A DNA stretch of 64,000 bases from the NCBI RefSeq assembly GCF_000702265.1, contig NZ_KL370880.1, positions 617,149 through 681,148 of the forward strand, read 5' to 3'. The position numbers and the translations under genes were made by a program. The DNA is from Butyrivibrio sp. NC2002 (lineage in GTDB: Bacteria > Bacillota > Clostridia > Lachnospirales > Lachnospiraceae). The notes below the pieces were generated by a model, which saw only the letters and a list, made by a program, of their open reading frames with translations, was not told the origin of the DNA and did not search any database. Below are positions 34,757 to 42,078 of the stretch, in pieces; position 1 is the stretch's first letter; every line of letters begins with the position of its first letter.

Positions 34757-35770
34757 ATGGTAGAGCGCGTTGTAGTAGTAGATGATGATGCGATCATATT
34801 AAAAAATGCTAATAAGGTTCTTGAGGAAGCCGGATTTAAGGTTACTTGTCTTAAAAGTGGCAGGCTTTTATTGGAGTATGTCAGAAAAAATCCAATAGAT
34901 ATGCTGCTTTTGGACATCAAAATGCCTGAGCTTGACGGCTTTGAGACAATGCGGCTTCTTAGAAAATGGGAAATAGAAAACGGGGTGCATGAGATACCTG
35001 TTATTTTCTTTACTGCTGATGATGACTGCAAGGCAGAGACAACGGGTCTTTCTCTTGGAGCTATGGATTTTATCAGAAAACCATTTGCGGCGGAGGTTCT
35101 TACCCTTCGCGTAAGGCACCTGCTTGACCTTATAAGACTGCAGAGGGATCTTCATGCCGAAGTCGAGCGAAAGACCAAAGAGATAGAAGGAATGTCGCTT
35201 CATGTTGTGCAGACCCTTGCAGATGCAATTGATGCAAAAGATGCTTATACAAAGGGCCATTCAGGAAGGGTTGCCGATTATTCCAGAGAAATAGCCAGAA
35301 GGGCAGGCTTTTCTGAAGAGCGGCAGGAGGAAATCTATATGATGGGACTTCTTCATGATGTCGGAAAAATCGGAGTTCCTGATGCTGTGATAAATAAATC
35401 GGGAAGGCTCACTGATGAAGAGTTTGAGAAGGTAAAAACGCATCCCGAAAGAGGCGCCAAGATACTTAAAAATATCGAGGAAATGCCTAAACTTTTTATC
35501 GGAGCAAGATGGCATCACGAAAGGTTTGACGGAAGCGGATATCCGGACGGACTGACAGGTGCAGAAATTCCGGAAGAGGCAAGGATAATCGCTGTTGCAG
35601 ATGCTTATGATGCGATGACCAGTAACAGAAGCTACAGAGGTGTTATTCCGCAGGATGTAGTAAAAGAAGAATTGGAAAAAGGCTGCGGAACTCAGTTTGA
35701 TCCTCAGTTTGCTAAGATAATGCTAAGGATCGTTGATGAGGATGTGGAATATAAACTTCGTGAGCAGTGA
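34757..35770 (+). CDS. Response regulator with HD-GYP phosphodiesterase domain
   Basis: A 337-residue protein. Residues 1-125 are a receiver (VVVVDDDAIIL, aspartate in LLLDIKMPELDG, FIRKPF lysine). Residues 145-337 are an HD-GYP domain with GHSGRVADYS, LLHDVGKIGVPD, THPERGA, HHERFDGSGYPDG and ADAYDAMTS, all key residues present. Such proteins hydrolyse cyclic di-GMP when the receiver is phosphorylated. With the upstream kinase and binding protein it likely turns a sugar signal into a change in cyclic di-GMP. GGAAGGG region ahead of the ATG acts as ribosome binding site. Confidence 0.93.
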   Translation: MVERVVVVDDDAIILKNANKVLEEAGFKVTCLKSGRLLLEYVRKNPIDMLLLDIKMPELDGFETMRLLRKWEIENGVHEIPVIFFTADDDCKAETTGLSLGAMDFIRKPFAAEVLTLRVRHLLDLIRLQRDLHAEVERKTKEIEGMSLHVVQTLADAIDAKDAYTKGHSGRVADYSREIARRAGFSEERQEEIYMMGLLHDVGKIGVPDAVINKSGRLTDEEFEKVKTHPERGAKILKNIEEMPKLFIGARWHHERFDGSGYPDGLTGAEIPEEARIIAVADAYDAMTSNRSYRGVIPQDVVKEELEKGCGTQFDPQFAKIMLRIVDEDVEYKLREQ

Positions 35771-35938
35771 AATATTTTTGATCGTTGCGGGGGGTACTCT
35801 TGGTCACTGATACCATAAAAATAGATTTATTTAATAACGATTATATTTTTACTTAATATAATATTTATATTCATCATATATACTTATAGTTATCGTAGTT
35901 TTTTTAAAATATATGATTCTATATGGAGGTATATCAAA

Positions 35939-37981
35939 ATGAAGGATCCGGCAAAAAAAACAGGTGCATCACCAAAGGCAATCAGTGCAAAGATTTCCGT
36001 ACTTTTTGTAGCGATGCTTCTGGTCACAATTTTGATCGCAGAGGGAATCACATTTTCCCTTGGTTATTCAATGATCAAGGATCTTATTTACAATTCTTTG
36101 CAAAATGAAGTTACAGTTGATGCCAGCAAAGTTAACAGAGAGCTTAATGCTACTTTCTATTACCTTAATGGTGTTGCAGATGCTGTCGAACAGAATGAAT
36201 TTGCTTCTGATGAAGATATTATGGGATATCTTGCCGGAACAGTGGGAAGATACGCGCTTCTTCCAACCGGAGCTTATGTGATGCTTAGTGATAAGACTTT
36301 TCTTTATCCTGCTGATCCGACATATGAAATAGAAGATTGTACAGAAAATGTAATGTACAAGGAAGCTATGACCTACACTAACAGCTGGTTCTATTATTAC
36401 GATGTTCCTTATTTTGATAAAGTAACCGGCGGGCTTTGCGCGTCAGTTATAAGGAAAATCCATCTTAAAGATGGACGAGAAGGTGCATTTGCTGCAGATA
36501 TGTTTTTGTCAAGCGTTCAGGAAGAACTGGGCAATGTTAAGATCTACCAGACCGGTGGAGCGATGATGATAACAAGTCAGGGGCTTTTGCTTACTTACAA
36601 GAATGCTGATGTTTGCGGCAGCAACGTCGCTGATATTACAGATGATCCATTCCTTACGTCTGTTGGTAAGTTTGTAGCAGATGAATCAGGAAAAGAAAAT
36701 CATGAAGTACTCAATACCAGGATAGGAGGGGAGAATTACTATATTGTAGCGTCTCCTGTAAATGGTACTGATTGGTTTGTAATAACTTATGCTAAGCAAA
36801 AAGAGGTTCTTGCAGCCCTGTTCAGTCTTGTTGGAATTCTTACTCTTGTAACAATTATCGCAATAGTTGTTGTGATCATAGTTATGAACATAGTCCTTAA
36901 GAGGATGATCAAAAATCCTGTCACAAGTCTTACAGGCAATATTGAAAAGATTTCAGGTGGAGATTTTACCGTTAATATTTCTTCAAACGGAAATGATGAA
37001 ATTGCTTATATGAACAATGCAATGGGCAATTTTGTAAATGGTATGAGGGATTCGCTAAGTGAGATAAAAGATGTTTCAGGAAGACTTCTTGGAGATGCCC
37101 AAAATTCCAAGAATACAGCGGAAGACCTTGAAGGGGCAGCAAATGAACAGTCTGCTAGCATGAATCAGATCCGCGAAAATATTGAAAATATGGCTCAGGC
37201 TGTTAATGATGTCGCTGAAAATGCTACAATCCTGGCTCAGACGGTAGCAAATGTAACTGAGCAGGAACAGAACATTGAAGAGACGATGAATGAGCTGGTA
37301 TCTAAAGCTGATTCCGGTCAGCATGAGATGGCTGATGTTGCAAATGAAATGAATGATATTGTTGATTCCATGAAGGATATGGCAGATGCAGTTTCAAGTG
37401 TTGATGAGGCTGCGGATAAGATCAATCAGATCATTGATCTCATTAATTCCATATCTTCACAGACGAATCTTTTGTCTCTTAATGCCAGCATTGAAGCTGC
37501 AAGAGCAGGAGAGGCAGGAAAAGGTTTTGCAGTTGTTGCTCAGGAGATTGGACAGCTTGCTCAGAACTCAGCAGATGCAACCAAACAGATCGGCGATATC
37601 ATTAAAGATATGTCTGCAAGAGTTCAGCAGCTCTCTGATAAATCAGAGACCAATACTCAGCTGATCAATTCCAGTGCTGAATCGATCAACAATGCAGCTA
37701 CGACATTTAGGGAAATCACGCAGCAGTTATCTGATGCCAATGAGATACTTACTACCATGGCAGGACATATGGAAAAGGTTAATGATGTAGCAACCAATAT
37801 GGCATCAGTTTCCGAGGAACAATCAGCATCTACTCAGGAAATTGCCGACAATGTAGAGAGAGTAACGGAAGCTGCCAAGGGTGTTGCATCATCCTCAGAG
37901 CTAGTTGCAAGTGCTGCTTCTTCAGTATCTGAAGCAGTTGACACAATCAACGGAAACCTTGATAGATTTACAATTCAGTAA
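35939..37981 (+). CDS. Methyl-accepting chemotaxis protein (dCache type)
   Basis: A 680-residue chemoreceptor. Membrane helix about 20-45, a large outside Cache-like domain (to about 285) including DVPYFDKVTGG and YYIVASPVNGTDWFV, second helix about 290-320, HAMP (NPVTSLTGNIEKISGGDF), and the cytoplasmic coiled coil with the conserved tip [20 protein letters not shown] near residue 510. The C terminus has no CheR pentapeptide. It has its own gene unit with GGAGG and a terminator downstream; the set of sensor genes just upstream may share ligand interest. Confidence 0.93.
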   Translation: MKDPAKKTGASPKAISAKISVLFVAMLLVTILIAEGITFSLGYSMIKDLIYNSLQNEVTVDASKVNRELNATFYYLNGVADAVEQNEFASDEDIMGYLAGTVGRYALLPTGAYVMLSDKTFLYPADPTYEIEDCTENVMYKEAMTYTNSWFYYYDVPYFDKVTGGLCASVIRKIHLKDGREGAFAADMFLSSVQEELGNVKIYQTGGAMMITSQGLLLTYKNADVCGSNVADITDDPFLTSVGKFVADESGKENHEVLNTRIGGENYYIVASPVNGTDWFVITYAKQKEVLAALFSLVGILTLVTIIAIVVVIIVMNIVLKRMIKNPVTSLTGNIEKISGGDFTVNISSNGNDEIAYMNNAMGNFVNGMRDSLSEIKDVSGRLLGDAQNSKNTAEDLEGAANEQSASMNQIRENIENMAQAVNDVAENATILAQTVANVTEQEQNIEETMNELVSKADSGQHEMADVANEMNDIVDSMKDMADAVSSVDEAADKINQIIDLINSISSQTNLLSLNASIEAARAGEAGKGFAVVAQEIGQLAQNSADATKQIGDIIKDMSARVQQLSDKSETNTQLINSSAESINNAATTFREITQQLSDANEILTTMAGHMEKVNDVATNMASVSEEQSASTQEIADNVERVTEAAKGVASSSELVASAASSVSEAVDTINGNLDRFTIQ

Positions 37982-37994
37982 TCAGAAAATCAGA

Positions 37995-38023
37995 AAATCC
38001 GCAGCATCTGCTGCGGATTTTTG
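37995..38023 (+). terminator. Terminator after the chemoreceptor
   Basis: AAATCCGCAGCA pairs perfectly with TGCTGCGGATTT over a two-base loop, followed by T. Confidence 0.9.
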
Positions 38024-38042
38024 TTGAGTCCCGGATGATCCT

Positions 38043-38118
38043 GGGGGACGGGGTTAGTGGACCATTTTACAGATCTTTTGACAGTTGCTAAAATTTTTAG
38101 AAGCAAAGAAACTATAAG
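38043..38118 (+). repeat. Solo REP/RAYT left-end copy in the leader of the HD gene
   Basis: Begins GGGGGACGGGGTTAGTGG and is nearly the same as 39903-39976 over about 75 bases. The first 45 bases match the left end of the RAYT element (40823-40870), including what would be the last codons of the transposase on the minus strand. It ends just before the ribosome binding site of the next gene. Confidence 0.8.
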
Positions 38119-38133
38119 GAGTGATAGATTAAA

Positions 38134-38895
38134 ATGATAATAGACAGACAGCGGGTCAGGGAGCAATTTGCAGCTTATACAAGAAAATATGATCCATCGG
38201 ACCCTAAAATAGCGCTTAAGATTGCACATACTTACAGGGTCGCGGACAACTGTGAAGAGATAGCCAAAAGCCTTGACCTTGATGATGAGGATGTTGAGTT
38301 TGCTTGGCTGTCAGGCATGCTTCATGATGTTGGCAGGTTTGAGCAGGTCAAAAGATATAATACATTTATCGATTCTGAGTCGGTTGACCATGCTGAGTTT
38401 GGGGCTGACCTTTTATTTGGAGAAGATAAACTGATCACCGCATATACGGATAACAGGGCTTGGGACAATGATCTTGAAACAGTAATAAGGCAGCATAATA
38501 AATACAGGATGGATGAAACAATATCGGGAAAAAAGCTTGTCTTTTGCAATATATTAAGGGATGCGGACAAGGTTGATATTCTGAGAGTTAATGTAGAAAC
38601 TCCAATGGAAGAAATATATAACGTAACTGAAGAAGTTCTTTTATCTTCCGGTGTTTCAGAAAAGGTTATGGAGCAGGTCAGAGAGCACCGTGCGGTAAAC
38701 CGCGATATTATGGATTCTCCGGCGGAACATTTGATCGGACATATCGCACTTACATTTGAAATCGTTTATCCAAAGAGCAGGGAAATCGCGCGCAAACAGG
38801 GATATCTTTATAAAATGTTTGAATTTCCCACAAAGAATGAGAGTACCAAAAAGGCTTTGGCAGAAACCAAAACTGAAATTGAAAAATTTTTATAG
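38134..38895 (+). CDS. HD domain phosphohydrolase
   Basis: A 253-residue HD-superfamily protein. HTYRVADNC, then LSGMLHDVGRFEQ (the HD pair) and DADKVDILR give the four metal ligands H...HD...D. Such proteins hydrolyse nucleotides or other phosphoesters; substrate unknown. ATAAGGAG lies ahead of the ATG, partly provided by the REP-like repeat upstream. Possible alternative: a regulatory HD protein without catalysis. Confidence 0.8.
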   Translation: MIIDRQRVREQFAAYTRKYDPSDPKIALKIAHTYRVADNCEEIAKSLDLDDEDVEFAWLSGMLHDVGRFEQVKRYNTFIDSESVDHAEFGADLLFGEDKLITAYTDNRAWDNDLETVIRQHNKYRMDETISGKKLVFCNILRDADKVDILRVNVETPMEEIYNVTEEVLLSSGVSEKVMEQVREHRAVNRDIMDSPAEHLIGHIALTFEIVYPKSREIARKQGYLYKMFEFPTKNESTKKALAETKTEIEKFL

Positions 38896-38971
38896 GGTGC
38901 TTTTTCCTTCTTTAAAACATTTTGGTTATCCGTTTTCTGTGATCTATAGAGGAGCTTTCAGGGATTAACAC

Positions 38972-39898
38972 ATGATAATAAATACAGGACAAAGAACTGA
39001 TATTCCGGCATTTTATCCGGAGTGGCTAGCAAACAGATTCAAAGAGCAAATAGTGTGTGTAAGAAATCCGTTTAATCCGGACCAGGTCAGCAGATACAGG
39101 CTGAGCCCTGATATGGTGGATGTGGTTGGATTTTGCTCCAAGAACCCGGCGCCTTTCTTTAAATATATGGATGCGGTAAAGGACTACGGACAGTATTGGT
39201 TTGTGACCATAACTTCCTATGGAAGAGATATAGAGCCAAATGTTCCTGATAAACATAAGATTCTGGATGATTTTAAAACTCTATCTAAGATGGTCGGGAT
39301 TAACAGCATAGGCTGGAGGTATGATCCAATACTCATAAATGACAGATATACCGTAGAGTATCATCTGAAGGCATTCGAGCAGATGGCATCAGTGCTTAGC
39401 GGATATACAGAAACTGTTGTGATCAGCTTTATCGATCTGTACGAGAAGGTTAAGAGAAACTTCTCGGAGGCCAGATCAGTATCAAGAGAAGATAAACATT
39501 TTCTGGGAAAAGAGATGGTCAGGATTGCAAATTCCTATGGCATGGTTGTAAAACCCTGTGGTGAAGGACAGTTCCTTGCAGAATATGGAGCAGATTGCAG
39601 CGGATGCATGACGATAGCAACTTATGAAAAAGCTATCGGGCAGAAGCTGATCGTTCCAAATAAAAAGCCTGCAAGAAAAGAGTGCGCCTGCTATCTTTCG
39701 GGAGATATAGGTGCTTACGATAGCTGCGGACATTTGTGCAGATACTGCTATGCCAATAATGATATAGAAGCAGTCAAAAGAAATATGAAACATAACGATC
39801 CGCATTCCCCTTTCCTGATCGGGAATTATAAAGAGGACGATGTCATTCATGATGTTAAAATGGAATCATATATTGATAATCAGCTTAGCTTTTTTTGA
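38972..39898 (+). CDS. DUF1848 family protein
   Basis: A 308-residue DUF1848 protein of unknown function. INTGQRTDIPAFYPEW and VRNPFNPDQVSRY at the N terminus, SIGWRYDPI in the middle and the cysteine motif CGHLCRYCYAN near the C terminus are the family hallmarks. The CxxxCxxC spacing recalls radical SAM enzymes but lies at the wrong end and the fold is not established. It sits between two REP-like repeats. Confidence 0.85.
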   Translation: MIINTGQRTDIPAFYPEWLANRFKEQIVCVRNPFNPDQVSRYRLSPDMVDVVGFCSKNPAPFFKYMDAVKDYGQYWFVTITSYGRDIEPNVPDKHKILDDFKTLSKMVGINSIGWRYDPILINDRYTVEYHLKAFEQMASVLSGYTETVVISFIDLYEKVKRNFSEARSVSREDKHFLGKEMVRIANSYGMVVKPCGEGQFLAEYGADCSGCMTIATYEKAIGQKLIVPNKKPARKECACYLSGDIGAYDSCGHLCRYCYANNDIEAVKRNMKHNDPHSPFLIGNYKEDDVIHDVKMESYIDNQLSFF

Positions 39899-39902
39899 TC
39901 TT

Positions 39903-39976
39903 GGGGGACGGGGTTAGTGGACCATTTTACATATCTTTTTGACAGTTATTAAAATATTAGAAACGGAGAAACTATG
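39903..39976 (+). repeat. Solo REP/RAYT left-end copy in the leader of the nucleotidyltransferase gene
   Basis: Near-identical partner of 38043-38118. It runs up to the start codon of the downstream gene, so that gene's ribosome binding region (ACGGAGAAACT) belongs to the repeat. Confidence 0.8.
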
Positions 39977-40864
39977 AAAACTTACGATGAAATGTATGAC
40001 CTGATTATAAAAACAGCGACTGAAGATGACAGAATTCGCGCTGCCACGATGGAAGGCTCTATAGTTACTCCGGGTGCAGTCCGGGATGGCTTTTCAGACT
40101 TTGATATAACTTTTTTTGTTTCTGATATCAGAGAATTCACTGCAGATAAGAATTATATGAGGAAATTTGGAGATATTCTTATCATGCAGACTCCGGATGA
40201 CTGGTACATGGAACCCTATGACTATAATGGGAAAAAACGTTTTGCATATCTGACACAGTATAAGGATGGAAACAGGATTGATCTGACTTTTATTGATGTT
40301 TCTGAGATTGGAAAGCAGACAGAATTTAATGAACCTAGAACAATACTCATAAATAAAGATGGCTTCACTGAGCTAAAAGAAATCACATCTGGCGATATCT
40401 TTTTTATCCAAAAACCAAGTGAGTTTGAATTTTATAATACCGTCAATGAATTCAGATGGGTCAGCAACTATGCTACAAAGGGGCTTTGCCGGCATCAGTT
40501 CTACTATGCGAAATACTCCATGGAGCAACTGATGATGAACATGTTTATGAAGATGATCAACTGGAAGGTTGGAGTATGCAATGACTTTAAGGTTACAACA
40601 GGCGCTTTTTCCAAATATCTTGATAAATATCTAACTGAAGACGAGATGAAGCGCTTTGAGGGAATCTTCGCCGGCGGATCCTATGAAGATATGTGGGATA
40701 AGATATTTCTTATGTACGATTACTTTGAGGAACTGTCAGTTTTTGTGGCAGAGAAGCTTGGATTTGCACTTGACCTTGAGGAATCACGAAATGTCCGGGA
40801 GTTCATGAAAAATAGAATGGACCTAGGGGACGGGGTTAGTGGCCCATTTTGCAGATTCTTTTGA
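39974..40864 (+). CDS. Aminoglycoside 6-adenylyltransferase-like protein, 3' end altered
   Basis: A 296-residue AadE/ANT(6)-type nucleotidyltransferase, which transfers AMP from ATP to streptomycin-like aminoglycosides. MEGSIVTPGAVRDGFSDFDI, FGDILIMQTPDD, YLTQYKDGNRIDLTFID and RHQFYYAKYSMEQLMMNM are typical. The last dozen or so codons (DLGDGVSGPFCRFF) are encoded by the left end of the RAYT element, which means the natural C terminus has been replaced. The missing part is short, so activity may remain, but resistance should not be assumed. Confidence 0.8.
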   Translation: MKTYDEMYDLIIKTATEDDRIRAATMEGSIVTPGAVRDGFSDFDITFFVSDIREFTADKNYMRKFGDILIMQTPDDWYMEPYDYNGKKRFAYLTQYKDGNRIDLTFIDVSEIGKQTEFNEPRTILINKDGFTELKEITSGDIFFIQKPSEFEFYNTVNEFRWVSNYATKGLCRHQFYYAKYSMEQLMMNMFMKMINWKVGVCNDFKVTTGAFSKYLDKYLTEDEMKRFEGIFAGGSYEDMWDKIFLMYDYFEELSVFVAEKLGFALDLEESRNVREFMKNRMDLGDGVSGPFCRFF

Positions 40865-41738
40865 CAGTTGTCCCAGAAATGTCCATGACTCGTGCAATCT
40901 GTTTGATTGTCAGCCCTTCTTTTTTTAACAGTCGAACATACTCATTTCTTTTAACTTTTTTAAGCGTGATTACATCAGATGCTGATGTAAGATGAGTTAT
41001 TGATCTAAATATATCCAAAGCTTTTTCATCTGTGAAAAAATGATTTGTTTCACGATGATCATTTTCAAATAGTGTATTTTCAGGTGAATCAGCTTCTTTT
41101 GCAAAATAATGAAGTAAAGAATCCTTTGAGCCGGCAATGTTATATGAGAATGACGTGTTGATCAAAGGATTTTTTGCGCCCAAATAAGCGTTAAAGCTAC
41201 TCCAACGATAATCTGATGCATAACGACACATATTCGCTTTCACTGGATTGTTATGAACATAGACTAGAGTAGACAGAAAAGCTTGTTCGCTTTCAACTGC
41301 TGAACTATAGAATCGCTCTTGGAAAAGATGACCGCAGCGAGAATATTTATTATTGTACCAACGAACAAATCTGGTTCCCAGACTTTGAAAAAAGCTAGCA
41401 AGCTTATCATCGGGGATATGAATTAGTAAGTGTATATGATTGTTCATTAGGCAATAGGCAAAAATATCAATATCATATTTCTTTTTACAATCTGATAAAA
41501 TAAAAAGGAATTTTTGATAATCGGAATCTTCTTCGAATATGATGTGCTGATTGACAGCCCGAAGTATGATATGATATATGCCGGTTGAACTCAGTGTTCT
41601 GGGTTTTCTTGGCATAAAATAACTCCTGTAAGATATATAATTTAGAATGTCAAAATCATTGACTTTAGAAGTATATATTTAATGAGAGGAAATTGCAATA
41701 TGAATTTGAAAAATGGACCAAAAACCCCGTCCCCTAGG
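40823..41738 (-). mobile_element. RAYT element (REP-associated tyrosine transposase with terminal inverted repeats)
   Basis: A 0.9-kb unit holding one transposase gene. The left end (40823-40850) begins CTAGGGGACGGGGTT and the right end (41711-41738) is its inverted counterpart ending AACCCCGTCCCCTAG; both also share the CCATTTT/AAATGG part. The same core is found in REP copies at 30245-30411, 38043, 39903 and 45213-45277. Confidence 0.8.
40836..41615 (-). CDS. REP-associated tyrosine transposase (Y1/HUH)
   Basis: A 259-residue IS200-like transposase of the RAYT group, which is thought to mobilise REP sequences as single-stranded DNA. PRKPRTLSSTGIYHIILR at the N terminus, the HUH pair in MNNHIHLLIHIP, and FVRWYNNKYSRCGHLFQERF with the nucleophile tyrosine region are clear; VYVHNNPVKA is another family mark. 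The C terminus carries a helix-turn-helix (LTIKQIARVMDISGTTVKRI). The last 12 or so codons lie within the REP-like left end, so protein and repeat are welded together. Confidence 0.9.
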   Translation of the reverse strand: MPRKPRTLSSTGIYHIILRAVNQHIIFEEDSDYQKFLFILSDCKKKYDIDIFAYCLMNNHIHLLIHIPDDKLASFFQSLGTRFVRWYNNKYSRCGHLFQERFYSSAVESEQAFLSTLVYVHNNPVKANMCRYASDYRWSSFNAYLGAKNPLINTSFSYNIAGSKDSLLHYFAKEADSPENTLFENDHRETNHFFTDEKALDIFRSITHLTSASDVITLKKVKRNEYVRLLKKEGLTIKQIARVMDISGTTVKRICKMGH

Positions 41739-42057
41739 ACCAAAAGTACCTGTAAATGAAGAATACTATGAAATAAAAAATGGCTCCAAACCAAAGAAAA
41801 AAGTTTGGATTGAGACTGAAACCAAAGATTTCAAGCAGAAAATCTTGGATTCGGGGTATACAAATAAAATAAAACAAAACGTATTGAAGTTATATGAGGA
41901 AATCGGGACAGAGGTTTTTGGGAATTCTCGAGTAGGCGAAATTCTTGGTTGTTCGGAAGTGACAGCAACGTCCTATTTGAAAAGGATGGAGAATGAACTG
42001 AAGATCATTGTTCCGGTAGAAGGAATGGGAAAAGGAAAGTACAAGTTTTCAAAGTAA
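41713..42057 (+). CDS. Winged-helix-like protein starting inside the RAYT right end
   Basis: A 114-residue frame. Its first 11 or so codons (MDQKPRPLGPK) come from the RAYT right end. Residues 45-114 look like a winged helix (KIKQNVLKLYEEIG, EILGCSEVTATSYLKRM, VEGMGKGKYKF), similar to the C-terminal DNA-binding domains of larger ATP-binding proteins. It is therefore either a small regulator that gained its start from the repeat or the 3' remnant of a gene cut by the insertion. No good ribosome binding site precedes the ATG. It ends 21 bases before the helicase start. Confidence 0.5.
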   Translation: MDQKPRPLGPKVPVNEEYYEIKNGSKPKKKVWIETETKDFKQKILDSGYTNKIKQNVLKLYEEIGTEVFGNSRVGEILGCSEVTATSYLKRMENELKIIVPVEGMGKGKYKFSK

Positions 42058-42078
42058 AATTCAGGAAGTGTGATAGTT

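Noticed and set aside
38972-39898. Radical SAM enzyme
   Set aside because: The CGHLCRYCYAN motif is at the C terminus and the rest matches DUF1848; no SAM-binding features.
39974-40864. Recently acquired antibiotic resistance cassette
   Set aside because: Base composition and leader look local, no integron or plasmid genes are present, and the C terminus is altered; resistance cannot be claimed.
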